Positions 9,232 to 18,105 of a stretch of 64,000 nucleotides of DNA are shown here, piece after piece (position 1 is the first letter of the stretch; the number at the start of each line of letters is the position of its first letter). Source of the stretch: Aurantiacibacter suaedae (lineage in GTDB: Bacteria > Pseudomonadota > Alphaproteobacteria > Sphingomonadales > Sphingomonadaceae); NCBI RefSeq assembly GCF_005434915.1, contig NZ_SKCG01000001.1, forward strand, positions 1,178,001 through 1,242,000, read 5' to 3'. A model generated the notes under the pieces. That model searched no databases. It was given only the letters and a program-made list of their open reading frames with translations, and was not told where the DNA came from. The position numbers and the translations under genes were made by a program.

Positions 9232-10281
9232 TCAGATCGCCGCGAACGATGCACGTTCGACGAAGCGGTAGGGATGATTGATCACCTTGCCCTCGGCCAT
9301 GTCGCGCAGCGCAACGGCGTTGATCAGTTCGGTCGCAGCGTCCCTGCTGATCTCGATGGTCGGCTGCCGCACGGTGGTGAGGCGCGGGAAGCACTGCGAG
9401 GCGACCGCCAGATCGCCGAAGCCAATCACGCTCAGATCGCCGGGCACGGAAAGGCCAACGCTGGTGGCATAGGCGATAACCCCCGAAGCCATCTCGTCAT
9501 TGGCGGCAAAGATGGCGGTCGGTCGCCAGGAACTTGCCTTGCCAAAGAATTTTTCTGCCGCGTTCCAGCCGCTGTCGAAGGTAAAATCCCCGGCCAGATC
9601 ATGCAGTTCAACCTCGGGATCGGCGCATAGCGTGTGCGAAAAGCTCTGCCAGCGCAGATGATGCGATCCGTGGTTGGGCGGGCCGGAGATATAGCCGACC
9701 TTGCGATGGTTGTGCCGCAGGATGAACTCGGCCACCTCGGCGCCAGCGGCATTATTGTCGAAACCGATGGAGATCGTCCGCTCGTGGGTCTTGCCGGGGT
9801 TTATCCGTACACATGGCACACGCTTGTTGACCAGATGGTCCACCAGCCACAACCTGTCACACAGCGGCGGGACAAGAACGAGACCATCGAGCGCCATATC
9901 CTCCAGCAGCGTGTCGATCGCATCGCCTCCGGCTTCGATCTGGTCGTTCGTGATCGGCTCTATCAGCAGGTGATAGCCTGCGCGGCTGCAAGACTGGAGA
10001 AGACCGGTCATCACATCGGTGATGTACGTTGGAATGGAGCGACCCGAACCAGGCTCGATATATCCGGTCAAAGGCCCCAGAATGAGGCCGATGGTATAAG
10101 ACTTGCCGCCGCGCAGTAGGCTTGCCGCGCGATTGGGCTTGTAACCCAGCGCAGCCATCGACTCTTCGACCTTTTCTTTGAGGTCTCCGCCGACGCTTGG
10201 ATTCTTATTGATAACGCGCGATACCGTCTTAAACGAAACGCCCGCGTGCTTTGCAATGTCCTTAATTGTGACTTTTGCCAT
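9232..10281 (-). CDS. LacI-family transcriptional regulator
   Basis: This is a sugar-responsive DNA-binding repressor of 349 residues, normal for the family. The N-terminal helix-turn-helix (VTIKDIAKHAGVSFKTVSRV) and hinge helix (NRAASLLRGGKSYTIGL) are textbook. The periplasmic-binding-protein-like effector domain follows, with IFAANDEMASGVIAYA and VIGFGDLAVASQCFPRLTTV. It is divergent from the sulfatase/FGE/GH3 operon and upstream of another sulfatase. A perfect 14-bp palindrome with a central CpG, typical of LacI-family operators, lies 57 bp upstream of its start, so autoregulation is likely. The effector is probably a mono- or disaccharide from the sulfated glycan. Confidence 0.93.
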   Translation of the reverse strand: MAKVTIKDIAKHAGVSFKTVSRVINKNPSVGGDLKEKVEESMAALGYKPNRAASLLRGGKSYTIGLILGPLTGYIEPGSGRSIPTYITDVMTGLLQSCSRAGYHLLIEPITNDQIEAGGDAIDTLLEDMALDGLVLVPPLCDRLWLVDHLVNKRVPCVRINPGKTHERTISIGFDNNAAGAEVAEFILRHNHRKVGYISGPPNHGSHHLRWQSFSHTLCADPEVELHDLAGDFTFDSGWNAAEKFFGKASSWRPTAIFAANDEMASGVIAYATSVGLSVPGDLSVIGFGDLAVASQCFPRLTTVRQPTIEISRDAATELINAVALRDMAEGKVINHPYRFVERASFAAI

Positions 10282-10337
10282 TGCTCAACCCCGTCGCGCT
10301 GCAGATCGCAGTTACAAGACACATGTGTATTGACGAG

Positions 10338-10351
10338 AGACAACGTTGTCT
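10338..10351. promoter_or_regulatory. Perfect palindrome AGACAACGTTGTCT, candidate LacI operator
   Basis: This 14-bp perfect palindrome has a central CG and lies in the divergent region between the LacI regulator and the sulfatase operon. Two near-copies occur upstream of the TonB receptor of the same locus. LacI-family operators usually have this form, so it is the likely binding site of the adjacent regulator. Confidence 0.75.
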
Positions 10352-10426
10352 ATAGCCGATACCGCAAAACTTGTCACATTGGTCGTAATCGCGGTCGAAG
10401 GCTGGCACGAAATTAGGGATGGGACA

Positions 10427-11827
10427 ATGGCGAGGATCGGACAAATTGTGAAAGCTCGGATCCGCGGCAAGTCATCTAGGGCTCTTGCCGCACTGTTGCT
10501 TTTTGCGTCTAGCTTCGCCGTCTCTGCTCAGGAAGCCCGACCAGCTCCTCGGCCTAACTTCGTCGTGATATTTGTCGACGATATGGGCTGGGGCGACCTG
10601 TCCTCGTCCGGTGCCGAATACATCGACACGCCCAACATCGATTCCATCGGCCAGGACGGGCTGGTCATGCCGCAGTTCTACGCCGGATCGAACGTCTGTT
10701 CGCCGAGCCGGGCCGCGCTGATGACGGGGCGGTACGCCCCGCGATCGGGGATGCAGTTCGTGACGAGACCGCATTCCGACTGGGGCCTGCCGGGCGAGGA
10801 AGTGACCATCGCCGAGATGTTGCACGATGCCGGCTATGCAACCGGCATGGTCGGCAAATGGCACCTTGGCCACCGGCTCGAATTCTGGCCGACCGAGCAG
10901 GGCTTCGACAGTTTCCTCGGCGTCCCCTACTCCAATGATCAGGAGCCGTTCAGCCTCTATCGTGGGACCGAGATTGTTCAGCGCGAGATCGACCAGACCA
11001 CGCTCGAAGATACCTATGCGACCGAGGCCGAGCGCTTCATCGGCGACCACGCCGACCAGCCGTTCTTCCTCTATTACGCCAGCAACTTCCCGCACCGCCC
11101 GCTGTTTTTTCCGCCCGAAAACACCGGGCGAAGCGGCCCTGCGGGGGACTATGGCGACACGGTCGAGACCATCGACGATTCGGTCGGCCGTATCCTTGCT
11201 GCTCTCGACGCGCATGGCCTGCGTGAGAACACCGTGGTTGTGTTCACCAGCGACAACGGCCCGTGGTTCCAGGGCAGCAGCGGCCCGTTCAAGGGGCACA
11301 AGGGCGACACCAACGAGGGCGGCTATCGCGTGCCATTCCTGCTGCGCTGGCCTGCAGGCGTCGCCGCAGGAACGCACAACGACGACATGAGCATGGCGAT
11401 CGACCTGCTGCCCAGCTTCGCGAAGCTGGCCGGTGCGCAGGTTCCGCAGGATCGCGTGATCGATGGCCGGGACGTTACCGCGATGTGGACCACTGGCGCA
11501 CCCAGCCCGCACGAACTGCTGTACTTCATCAATAACAACGGCCTCGCCGCCGTGCGTAGCCCGCGCTTTAAGCTGCTGCTGAGCGAGTATTACCGCGCCT
11601 CCCACATCGACTTCCGTCGCTACACCGCGCCCAAGCTCTTCGATATGCTGGCCGATCCGCAAGAGCGTTACGACGTCGCCAACCGATACCCCGAGGAATA
11701 CGCGCGGCTGATGGCGCTGGCGGATGAGATGAGCGCGGAAATCGGCCCGATGGCGGTTGACCGTGGCGGCATCTATCCCGACGATCCGGCGCTGCCGCTC
11801 GGCCCCGTACTCGAAGAGAGCAGGTAA
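10427..11827 (+). CDS. Sulfatase, type I, arylsulfatase A-like
   Basis: This formylglycine-dependent sulfatase is 466 residues from the chosen ATG. That start gives MARIGQIVKARIRGKSSRAL followed by a hydrophobic core and the signal-peptidase site VSAQEA; an earlier in-frame start would add 27 residues before the signal. NFVVIFVDDMGWGDL gives the metal ligands and CSPSRAALMTGRY the Cys to be oxidised. GKWHLGH, FFLYYASNFPHRPLFFP and VVFTSDNGPW are the other arylsulfatase A/GALNS-type motifs. It starts the plus-strand operon sulfatase - FGE - GH3 - sugar transporter and sits behind the palindromic operator. The signal peptide has no twin-arginine motif, so export is probably Sec-dependent. Substrate position on the glycan is unknown. 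Confidence 0.9.
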   Translation: MARIGQIVKARIRGKSSRALAALLLFASSFAVSAQEARPAPRPNFVVIFVDDMGWGDLSSSGAEYIDTPNIDSIGQDGLVMPQFYAGSNVCSPSRAALMTGRYAPRSGMQFVTRPHSDWGLPGEEVTIAEMLHDAGYATGMVGKWHLGHRLEFWPTEQGFDSFLGVPYSNDQEPFSLYRGTEIVQREIDQTTLEDTYATEAERFIGDHADQPFFLYYASNFPHRPLFFPPENTGRSGPAGDYGDTVETIDDSVGRILAALDAHGLRENTVVVFTSDNGPWFQGSSGPFKGHKGDTNEGGYRVPFLLRWPAGVAAGTHNDDMSMAIDLLPSFAKLAGAQVPQDRVIDGRDVTAMWTTGAPSPHELLYFINNNGLAAVRSPRFKLLLSEYYRASHIDFRRYTAPKLFDMLADPQERYDVANRYPEEYARLMALADEMSAEIGPMAVDRGGIYPDDPALPLGPVLEESR

Positions 11828-11833
11828 ATACCC

Positions 11834-12832
11834 ATGCGCACCCTGACCGCCTTCGCCATTCTTGCCTCCTGCGGCGCGCTTGCCGCATGTGGGGGCGACG
11901 GTGGCACGTCCCAGGCCTCGCCGCAGGTCGCCCGCAGCTGCGCGCAGCTCGACGATACGCCGGTGCGGATCGACGGCGGCATCTTCGCCATGGGCCAGAC
12001 CGAGTTCTATGCTGAGGAAGGCCCGGTCCGCGAAACGACGGTCGACGGGTTCTGGATCGACCCCCACGAAGTCACGAACCGGCAGTTCGCGGAATTCGTC
12101 GACGCGACGAACTATGCGACGGTGGCAGAAAAGCCCGTCGATCCCGCAGCGTTCAACGTTCCTGAAGAGACTATTCCAGCCGAACTTCTGCTTCCAGGCT
12201 CTGCCGTTTTCACGCCGCCCGAACAGCCATCGAACAACTATGCCGACTGGTGGACCTACACCCCCGGCGCAAACTGGAAGCGGCCCTATGGCCCCGATGG
12301 CGCCGAAGCTCAGCCCGATGAGCCGGTCGTCCATCTCGCCTGGGAAGACATGCAGGCCTACGCCAAGTGGAAGGGCGGACGGATGCCGACCGAAGCGGAA
12401 TGGGAATATGCCGCTTCCGCCGGGCAGCCTGCCTATACCGAGCAGCCCGAAGAGGCGAATAGCTGGCAAGGCGTGTTCCCTACGGTCAATCAGGAGACCG
12501 ACGGGTTTAAGGGCATTTCCCCCGTCGGCTGTTATGCCCCCAATCCTAATGGGCTTTACGACATGGTCGGCAACGTCTGGGAAGTCACGAGCGACCTGTT
12601 CCGTCCCGGCCACGACCCGGCCGACACCGACAACCCGCGCGGCCCGAGCGAGAACCAGGCTTACGATCCGTACAATCCCGGTTTCACCAGCAGGGTGATG
12701 AAAGGCGGCAGCTATCTGTGCGCGCCGAACTACTGCAAGCGTTACCGCCCTGCCGCGCGTCAGGGCCGCGACCCCGGCATGGGGGCGAGCAACGTAGGCT
12801 TCCGTCTCGCCTACGACACTCCCCCGGCCTGA
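11834..12832 (+). CDS. Formylglycine-generating enzyme (sulfatase-modifying factor) family lipoprotein
   Basis: The family converts the sulfatase Cys to C-alpha-formylglycine. The 332-residue product opens with a signal peptide and lipobox (GALAACGGDGG), so it is predicted to be exported and lipid-anchored. The FGE-sulfatase domain starts at RIDGGIFAMGQTEFYAEEGP and includes TVDGFWIDPHEVTNRQFAEF. It contains MPTEAEWEYAASAGQ, YDMVGNVWEVTSDLF and the C-terminal VMKGGSYLCAPNYCKRYR. Cys296 and Cys301 have the same 5-residue spacing as human FGE Cys336/Cys341, so the catalytic pair is kept. It lies 6 bp downstream of a sulfatase. Exported maturation of exported sulfatases is the straightforward reading, but non-maturase FGE-fold proteins exist. 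Confidence 0.85.
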   Translation: MRTLTAFAILASCGALAACGGDGGTSQASPQVARSCAQLDDTPVRIDGGIFAMGQTEFYAEEGPVRETTVDGFWIDPHEVTNRQFAEFVDATNYATVAEKPVDPAAFNVPEETIPAELLLPGSAVFTPPEQPSNNYADWWTYTPGANWKRPYGPDGAEAQPDEPVVHLAWEDMQAYAKWKGGRMPTEAEWEYAASAGQPAYTEQPEEANSWQGVFPTVNQETDGFKGISPVGCYAPNPNGLYDMVGNVWEVTSDLFRPGHDPADTDNPRGPSENQAYDPYNPGFTSRVMKGGSYLCAPNYCKRYRPAARQGRDPGMGASNVGFRLAYDTPPA

Positions 12833-12865
12833 CCAACTTCCTTCTCCAGGGACTAGGACCTTCAG

Positions 12866-14863
12866 ATGAAAACTGCCAAGCTAACCGCCACTGCGATGGC
12901 GCTGATTTCCGCATTCGCCCTCAGCAACTGCGCCTACCCTGCTGATGAGCCAGTGATGGCGGCCCCCACGCCGCCGGCTGCGCAGCCGCAGCTCGGTTTG
13001 CGCGCGAAGCAGGCGATCACGGTCGACGGCCTGCAATTTCGCGATGCCGATGGTGATGGCGAACTGGCTGTTTACGAGGACTGGCGGCGCACCCCGCTCG
13101 AACGCGCCACAGATCTCGCTGCCCGGATGACCCAGACCGAAAAGGTCGGCACGCTCATGCACTCGACCATGCCCGGTCGCGATGGCCTGCTGGGCCGCGC
13201 AGAGACCTACGATCTCGAAGCGCTAGGCAAGCTGGTGAACGACAAACACGTCACCAGCTTCATCACGCGCCTGACGATTGCTCCTGCGCTGCTGGCGGAG
13301 CAGAGCAACGCCGCGCAAGAGGTAGCCGCTGCGGGCCGTCTTGGCATTCCGCTCACGATCAGCACCGATCCGCGCAATCACTTCAGCTATGTGCTTGGCG
13401 CATCGGACGCAGGCACCGGCACGACCCAATGGCCCGAGCTGCTCGGCTTTGCGGCTCTGCGCGATCCGGCCTATGTCCACGAATTCGGCGAGGTTGCGCG
13501 CCGCGAGTATCGCGCGCTAGGCATCCACATGGCGCTCTCGCCGCAGCTCGACCTGCTGACCGAACCACGCTGGCCGCGCGGCAGCGGCACCTTCGGCAGC
13601 CAGGCCGCGCTCACCAGCGCGCTGGGCGGCGCCTATGTCGAGGCGTTCCAGGGCGGCGCAGACGGGTTGCAGGCCGATGGCGTTATGACCGTGGTCAAGC
13701 ACTGGGTCGGCTATGGCGCTCAACCCGACGGCTTCGACGGACACAACTATTATGGCCGCTTTGCCGATCCGGGCCAGTACATGGACCAGCATATCGCCGC
13801 CTTCGACGGCGCGCTGAAGGCCCAGGCCGCTGGCGTCATGCCTGCCTATCCTGTCCTGCGCAACACGCAGGTCAACGGTGAAGACCTCGAACTGGTCAGC
13901 CCCGGTTTCAGCGCGCAACTGCTCGAAGGGCTGCTGCGTGACGATCTTGGCTATCGCGGGATCATCCTGTCCGACTGGGCGATTACCCGCGACTGCAACG
14001 CGCGCTGCGTCAATCCCACCGACGCCGAACCACAGCGCCCGCAGGATATTGCCACGCCATGGGGCGTCGAAGACCTGACCGTCCGCCAGCGTTATGTGAA
14101 GGGCCTGAAGGCCGGGATCGACCAGTTCGGCGGCACCGACGATGTTGAACCGCTGATGGAGGCCATCGCCGCAGGCGAGGTCACCATGGCCCGCGTGGAT
14201 CAGTCCGTAATCCGCATCATGCTGCCGAAGTTCGAGCTTGGCCTTTTTGAGAACCCTTACGTGGAACCGGCGGCGGCAACGGCGGCTATTGGCCAAGCCG
14301 ACGATGTCGCCAAGGCAGACAGGCTCCAGCGTGAGGCGCAGGTGCTGCTGCGCAACGAGGGCAATGCCCTGCCGTTCGCGGCGGGAGCGAAGGTGTGGCT
14401 GAAAGGCATGGCGCCCGAAGCCGCTCAGGCTGCCGGGTTGCAAGTGGTGGACAATGTCGCCGAGGCGGACTTCGCCATCGTGCGCGCCGATACGCCTTCG
14501 GACATGCTCCACCCTAACCACTTCTTCGGCAGCCGTCAGAAGGAAGGTCGGCTGAACTTCCAGCCCGGCGATCCCGCCTATGATGCACTGGCCGATGCCA
14601 AGGCCGCAAATGTGCCGACGATGCTGGCAATCTTTCTCGACCGACCTGCGGTGCTGACCGAGGTGCTGCCCTTCACCGATGTGATCCTCGCCAACTTCGG
14701 GGCGAGCGATGCGGCAGTGATCGATGTCGCGCTGGGCAAGGCCACCGCGCGCGGCCGGATGCCGTTCGAACTGCCGCGCTCAATGGATGCGGTCCTGGCG
14801 CAGAATCCTGCCGCTCCGGATGACAGCACTAATCCCCTATACCGTTTCGGTGCGGGCCTCTAA
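12866..14863 (+). CDS. Glycoside hydrolase family 3 (beta-glycosidase), exported
   Basis: This 665-residue exported retaining glycosidase probably removes a non-reducing sugar from the desulfated oligosaccharide. The N-terminus is a signal peptide ending near LSNCAYPAD, possibly a weak lipobox. The GH3 N-terminal TIM-barrel follows from about residue 70: PLTISTDPRNHFSYVLGASD, VVKHWVGYGAQPDG, and YRGIILSDWAITRDCNAR, whose Asp in SDW is the nucleophile position. The GH3 C-terminal sandwich domain begins near KFELGLFENPYVEP, with EAQVLLRNEGNALPF. There is no fibronectin-like third domain. The start ATG follows GGGACTAGGA. It is the third gene of the sulfatase/FGE operon. Sugar specificity cannot be read directly. 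Confidence 0.88.
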   Translation: MKTAKLTATAMALISAFALSNCAYPADEPVMAAPTPPAAQPQLGLRAKQAITVDGLQFRDADGDGELAVYEDWRRTPLERATDLAARMTQTEKVGTLMHSTMPGRDGLLGRAETYDLEALGKLVNDKHVTSFITRLTIAPALLAEQSNAAQEVAAAGRLGIPLTISTDPRNHFSYVLGASDAGTGTTQWPELLGFAALRDPAYVHEFGEVARREYRALGIHMALSPQLDLLTEPRWPRGSGTFGSQAALTSALGGAYVEAFQGGADGLQADGVMTVVKHWVGYGAQPDGFDGHNYYGRFADPGQYMDQHIAAFDGALKAQAAGVMPAYPVLRNTQVNGEDLELVSPGFSAQLLEGLLRDDLGYRGIILSDWAITRDCNARCVNPTDAEPQRPQDIATPWGVEDLTVRQRYVKGLKAGIDQFGGTDDVEPLMEAIAAGEVTMARVDQSVIRIMLPKFELGLFENPYVEPAAATAAIGQADDVAKADRLQREAQVLLRNEGNALPFAAGAKVWLKGMAPEAAQAAGLQVVDNVAEADFAIVRADTPSDMLHPNHFFGSRQKEGRLNFQPGDPAYDALADAKAANVPTMLAIFLDRPAVLTEVLPFTDVILANFGASDAAVIDVALGKATARGRMPFELPRSMDAVLAQNPAAPDDSTNPLYRFGAGL

Positions 14864-14902
14864 GCCCGGTTGCCCCAACCGCTATTCGATAAGGATACCC
14901 TC

Positions 14903-16246
14903 ATGACCGACCGCGCCCAATCGGGCACCGTGCGTACGGCCTTTCTCGCCGTCACGACTTTGTTCTTCGCCTGGGGTTTCATCACCTCGCTGATCGATCC
15001 GCTGGTGGCGGCGGTGAAAGGCATTTTCACGCTCAGCAACATGCAGGCGCAGCTGTCGGCCTCGGCCTTCTTTATCGCCTATGGTCTGATTTCGTTTCCT
15101 GCCGCAGCACTGATCTCGCGCCTCCATGCGGCCAAGGCGATCCTGCTCGCGCTGACGATGATGATCGCGGGCTGCCTGGTGATGCTGGTGGCGGCCAATC
15201 TGGCGACCTACATGCTGGTGCTGCTCGGCCTGTTCATGCTGGCAAGCGGGATCACGGTGTTGCAGGTGACGGCAAACCCGCTGGCGGCAAACCTCGGCAA
15301 GCCCGAAGGCAGCCACTTCCGCCTCACCCTGTCGCAAACCTTCAACAGCTTCGGCACCTTCATCGGTCCGTTCATCGGCGCAGTGTTGTTCCTGGAAGGG
15401 GTCGAGGTTGTCGATGGCGCCGCGATCACGCCCGAAGCGCGCGATGCGGCGCTGGCCGGGATCGACCGGGCCTATTTCTGGATCTTCGGCCTGCTCGCCC
15501 TGCTGCTGGCCTTCTTCTACCTCAGCCGTAAGACCGTGAGCCGCGCGGCCCCGCCCGCCGCCCAGACGAGCAGTGTCGGCGAAATGGTGCGCGATGCGTT
15601 CTCGTCTCGCTGGGCCCTGCTCGGCGGTGCGGCGATCTTTCTGTATGTTGGGGCAGAAGTCGCCATCGGCACACAGCTGGCGCTGTTCCTCAATTCAGGT
15701 TCGATCTGGGGCCAGTCCGACGCCGCCTTTGCCGTGCCCTTCCTCGGCACTGCAATGGGGAGCGATGGCGTGTCCGGCGTCTCACTGCAGGAGGCGGGCA
15801 AGGCTGTATCGTTCTACTGGGGCGGAGCCATGGTGGGCCGTGCCATTGGTTCGGTGCTGCTTGCCAAGGTTCGCGCAGCTCGCCTGCTCGTCCTGTTCAC
15901 CATGATCGCGGCGGCCATGTGCCTTTATGTTGTGCTGGTCGGAGGCGTCGGGGCTGGTTTCGTCGCGCTGTCGATCGGCTTGTTCAACTCGATCATGTTC
16001 CCGGTCATCTTCACGCTGACGCTGGAACGCTCCACCGCCAGCGCCGAGGCGACTTCGGGCCTGCTGTGTACGGCCATCATCGGCGGCGCGTTCGTGCCGC
16101 TGGTGGCAGGTGCCCTCGCCGACAGCGCGGGACATACCATCGCCTTCCTCGCCCCCGCAGCCTGCTATGTGATGCTGTGCGTTTTCGCCTTTGCGGCCGG
16201 TCGCAAGTCCGACATTCGCGAAGTGGAGGCGGTGAGCGTCCACTAA
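14903..16246 (+). CDS. MFS sugar transporter, fucose/glucose-galactose permease (FHS) type
   Basis: This inner-membrane sugar:proton symporter has about 12 helices (447 residues from the ATG at 14903, which has AAGGA upstream). The first helix carries FLAVTTLFFAWGFITSLIDP, the hallmark of the L-fucose permease/glucose-galactose transporter branch. ASAFFIAYGLISFPAA and VLQVTANPLAANLG are also typical of that branch. It is the last gene of the sulfatase - FGE - GH3 - transporter operon and ends at a strong bidirectional terminator. It probably imports the monosaccharide freed by the GH3 enzyme and sulfatases. The family handles fucose, glucose, galactose and GlcNAc, so the sugar is open. Confidence 0.9.
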   Translation: MTDRAQSGTVRTAFLAVTTLFFAWGFITSLIDPLVAAVKGIFTLSNMQAQLSASAFFIAYGLISFPAAALISRLHAAKAILLALTMMIAGCLVMLVAANLATYMLVLLGLFMLASGITVLQVTANPLAANLGKPEGSHFRLTLSQTFNSFGTFIGPFIGAVLFLEGVEVVDGAAITPEARDAALAGIDRAYFWIFGLLALLLAFFYLSRKTVSRAAPPAAQTSSVGEMVRDAFSSRWALLGGAAIFLYVGAEVAIGTQLALFLNSGSIWGQSDAAFAVPFLGTAMGSDGVSGVSLQEAGKAVSFYWGGAMVGRAIGSVLLAKVRAARLLVLFTMIAAAMCLYVVLVGGVGAGFVALSIGLFNSIMFPVIFTLTLERSTASAEATSGLLCTAIIGGAFVPLVAGALADSAGHTIAFLAPAACYVMLCVFAFAAGRKSDIREVEAVSVH

Positions 16247-16272
16247 ACCGGAACGCTCTTTCCTTACGACCT

Positions 16273-16315
16273 AAAAAAGGGGCCTCGCGCCGGATGTGCG
16301 CGAGGCCCCTTTTTT
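16273..16315. terminator. Bidirectional rho-independent terminator
   Basis: A perfect 18-bp inverted repeat (left arm AAAAAAGGGGCCTCGCGC, 7-nt loop CGGATGT) with A-run and T-run at the outer ends. It lies between the convergent sugar transporter and third sulfatase and overlaps the sulfatase stop codon, so it should terminate both transcripts. Confidence 0.95.
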
Positions 16316-18002
16316 ACTGGCCGATCACCTGGGTAATGGCACTCTCGGCAAAGCCATAGCGCACGGCCTTGGCTTCGAACATCTGCCCGGCGGCCAGCGC
16401 CACTGGATCGACATAGACCTTCCACGCCCCGCCATCGACACGGTAGCCAATGGAGGCGCCCGGCGTCGGCGAAGCGAGACGGACAAGGCCGGCTTCGCCC
16501 TGCACAATCTCAGGAGCCTGCGTCACCGGCTGCTCCAGCTGCGGCCACATCCGCTTGACCATGGCCAGCTCGCCGCCCACCGACTGGTCGTCAAACCGCT
16601 GCTGATGGCGTGCAAGAGCATCGCGCATCCGTTCCAGTTCGCGGACATAGCGCGGGTCCTGCGCGAGGTTGGCCATCTCGTCAGGATCGGCCCAGGTGTC
16701 GTAAAGTTCTTCCTCCGGCCGGGGTGCGGTGAAGTATTGCTCGATGCGCGGTGGCAGTTCGCCCGCTTCGTGCAGACGCCACAGCTCCTGCATCGAACGC
16801 TGCATGTCACGGAAGCCGAGGTGCCGGAAGAACGGGCGCTGCGGTTCGTAATTGCGGATGTATTTCCAGCGATCATCACGAACCGCCCGCGCAAAGTCGC
16901 GCTGTTCGTCATGGCGATCCATGGCCGCATAAATATAGCCGCGCTCCGGCCCCGTTTCCGAACCGAGGAAGGTGCGTCCGGCCAGCCACTGCGGCACCTC
17001 TTCTCCCGCCAGTTGCAGGATCGTGGGTGCGATGTCGACGAAGCTCACCAGCTGACCGTCACGCGTACCCGCACCGTGGCCATCGGGCCAGCGCACCATC
17101 AGCGGTACATGCAGACCACTATCGTAAAGCGAGCGCTTGGCGCGCGGGATACCATCGCCGTGGTCGGTCGTGACAATCACGATGGTGTTGTCAGCCAAGC
17201 CGTCTTCTTCAAGCTCGGCCAACAGGCGCGCCACAGTCTGCTCATAGTAGTAGATGTTGTCGAGCATCTGCGCGAGTTCGGCCCGCACCAGACGCGTGTC
17301 AGGCAGATATGGCGGCACCACCACGTCCGCTGGATCGTGGATCTGCGGGCGACCGGTCAGCGCTTCGCGCAGCTGCGCACCGAGGCGGGCGGCCATGGGA
17401 TGGGCATCCGGCGCAAGATCGGGCGGGAAGGTCCAGCTCTCGTGGGTCTCCATGATGTTGACCATGGCGAAGAACGGCTGTCCCGCCGCCCTGCCCCGCC
17501 ACGGGTGCGGCGCATCGCTATCGTCCCAGATTGTGAACGGACCGCCGGTGTGGCTCATGGCAAGCTGATAATCGGTCTTGCCGTTGTTGCTGGTGTAGTA
17601 GCCCGCGCGACGCAGAAGTTCGGGATAGGCCTTGATATAGGGCGGGGGGACCGCAGCGTATGGCAAGCGCGAGCCATCCTCCAGCGCCACGCCCGAGGCG
17701 ACGCGCATCTGCTGCGCGCCGATTGATTCTTGCGGCACGCCCATCGCCAGCGCCGCCCGGCTGGGGGCGCACACACCTGCGGTGGTGAAGGCCGCCTCGT
17801 AAAGCACCGAATCCCCTGCGAAGGCATCGAGCACCGGCGTTTGTGCCACCGGGTCACCATAGGCCCCGATGTGCGGGCTCATGTCCTCGAACACGATCAG
17901 CAGGAAGTTGGGCCGCTGGGCCTGCTCGTCCTGCGCTTGGGAAGGCGTGGTGGCCAGGCTGGCCAGCGCCCCCGCGCAGATTGCAATACGTCTTAGGATC
18001 AT
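16314..18002 (-). CDS. Sulfatase, type I, N-sulfoglucosamine sulfohydrolase-like
   Basis: A 562-residue exported sulfatase. The signal peptide ends near TPSQAQDEQAQ. NFLLIVFEDMSPHIGAYGD resembles the first motif of sulfamidase (SGSH)-like sulfatases. CAPSRAALAMG is the C-x-P-S-R motif with the Cys to be converted, and VIVTTDHGDGIPRAKRS supplies the Asp/His pair. A C-terminal extension of about 80 residues contains ASPTPGASIGYRVDGGAWKV, which looks like the chitobiase/hexosaminidase C-terminal Ig-like domain. GCAGGAG precedes the ATG. It is downstream of the TonB receptor but separated from it by a terminator hairpin, so readthrough would set its level. Substrate class (N- or O-sulfate of an aminosugar) is inference. 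Confidence 0.88.
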   Translation of the reverse strand: MILRRIAICAGALASLATTPSQAQDEQAQRPNFLLIVFEDMSPHIGAYGDPVAQTPVLDAFAGDSVLYEAAFTTAGVCAPSRAALAMGVPQESIGAQQMRVASGVALEDGSRLPYAAVPPPYIKAYPELLRRAGYYTSNNGKTDYQLAMSHTGGPFTIWDDSDAPHPWRGRAAGQPFFAMVNIMETHESWTFPPDLAPDAHPMAARLGAQLREALTGRPQIHDPADVVVPPYLPDTRLVRAELAQMLDNIYYYEQTVARLLAELEEDGLADNTIVIVTTDHGDGIPRAKRSLYDSGLHVPLMVRWPDGHGAGTRDGQLVSFVDIAPTILQLAGEEVPQWLAGRTFLGSETGPERGYIYAAMDRHDEQRDFARAVRDDRWKYIRNYEPQRPFFRHLGFRDMQRSMQELWRLHEAGELPPRIEQYFTAPRPEEELYDTWADPDEMANLAQDPRYVRELERMRDALARHQQRFDDQSVGGELAMVKRMWPQLEQPVTQAPEIVQGEAGLVRLASPTPGASIGYRVDGGAWKVYVDPVALAAGQMFEAKAVRYGFAESAITQVIGQ

Positions 18003-18016
18003 ATCGACACTCCTGC

Positions 18017-18057
18017 AAAAAAGTAAGGCGGCGGCGACTGTTGCCGCCGCCGCCTTA
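18017..18057 (-). terminator. Rho-independent terminator after the TonB receptor
   Basis: In the minus direction, a 13-bp perfect stem (TAAGGCGGCGGCG and its complement, loop of 8) is followed by six T residues and then, at once, by the ribosome-binding site of the next sulfatase. It should end most receptor transcripts and leave partial readthrough into the sulfatase. Confidence 0.88.
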
Positions 18058-18105
18058 TCATGTTGGCGGTCAGAGAGAGGAGAGGTGACCGCCCACTTGA
18101 TGAGG

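Noticed and set aside
10472-12613. 713-codon minus-strand frame across the sulfatase and FGE genes
   Set aside because: It is antisense to two genes with full family motifs, and the translation has no recognisable domain.
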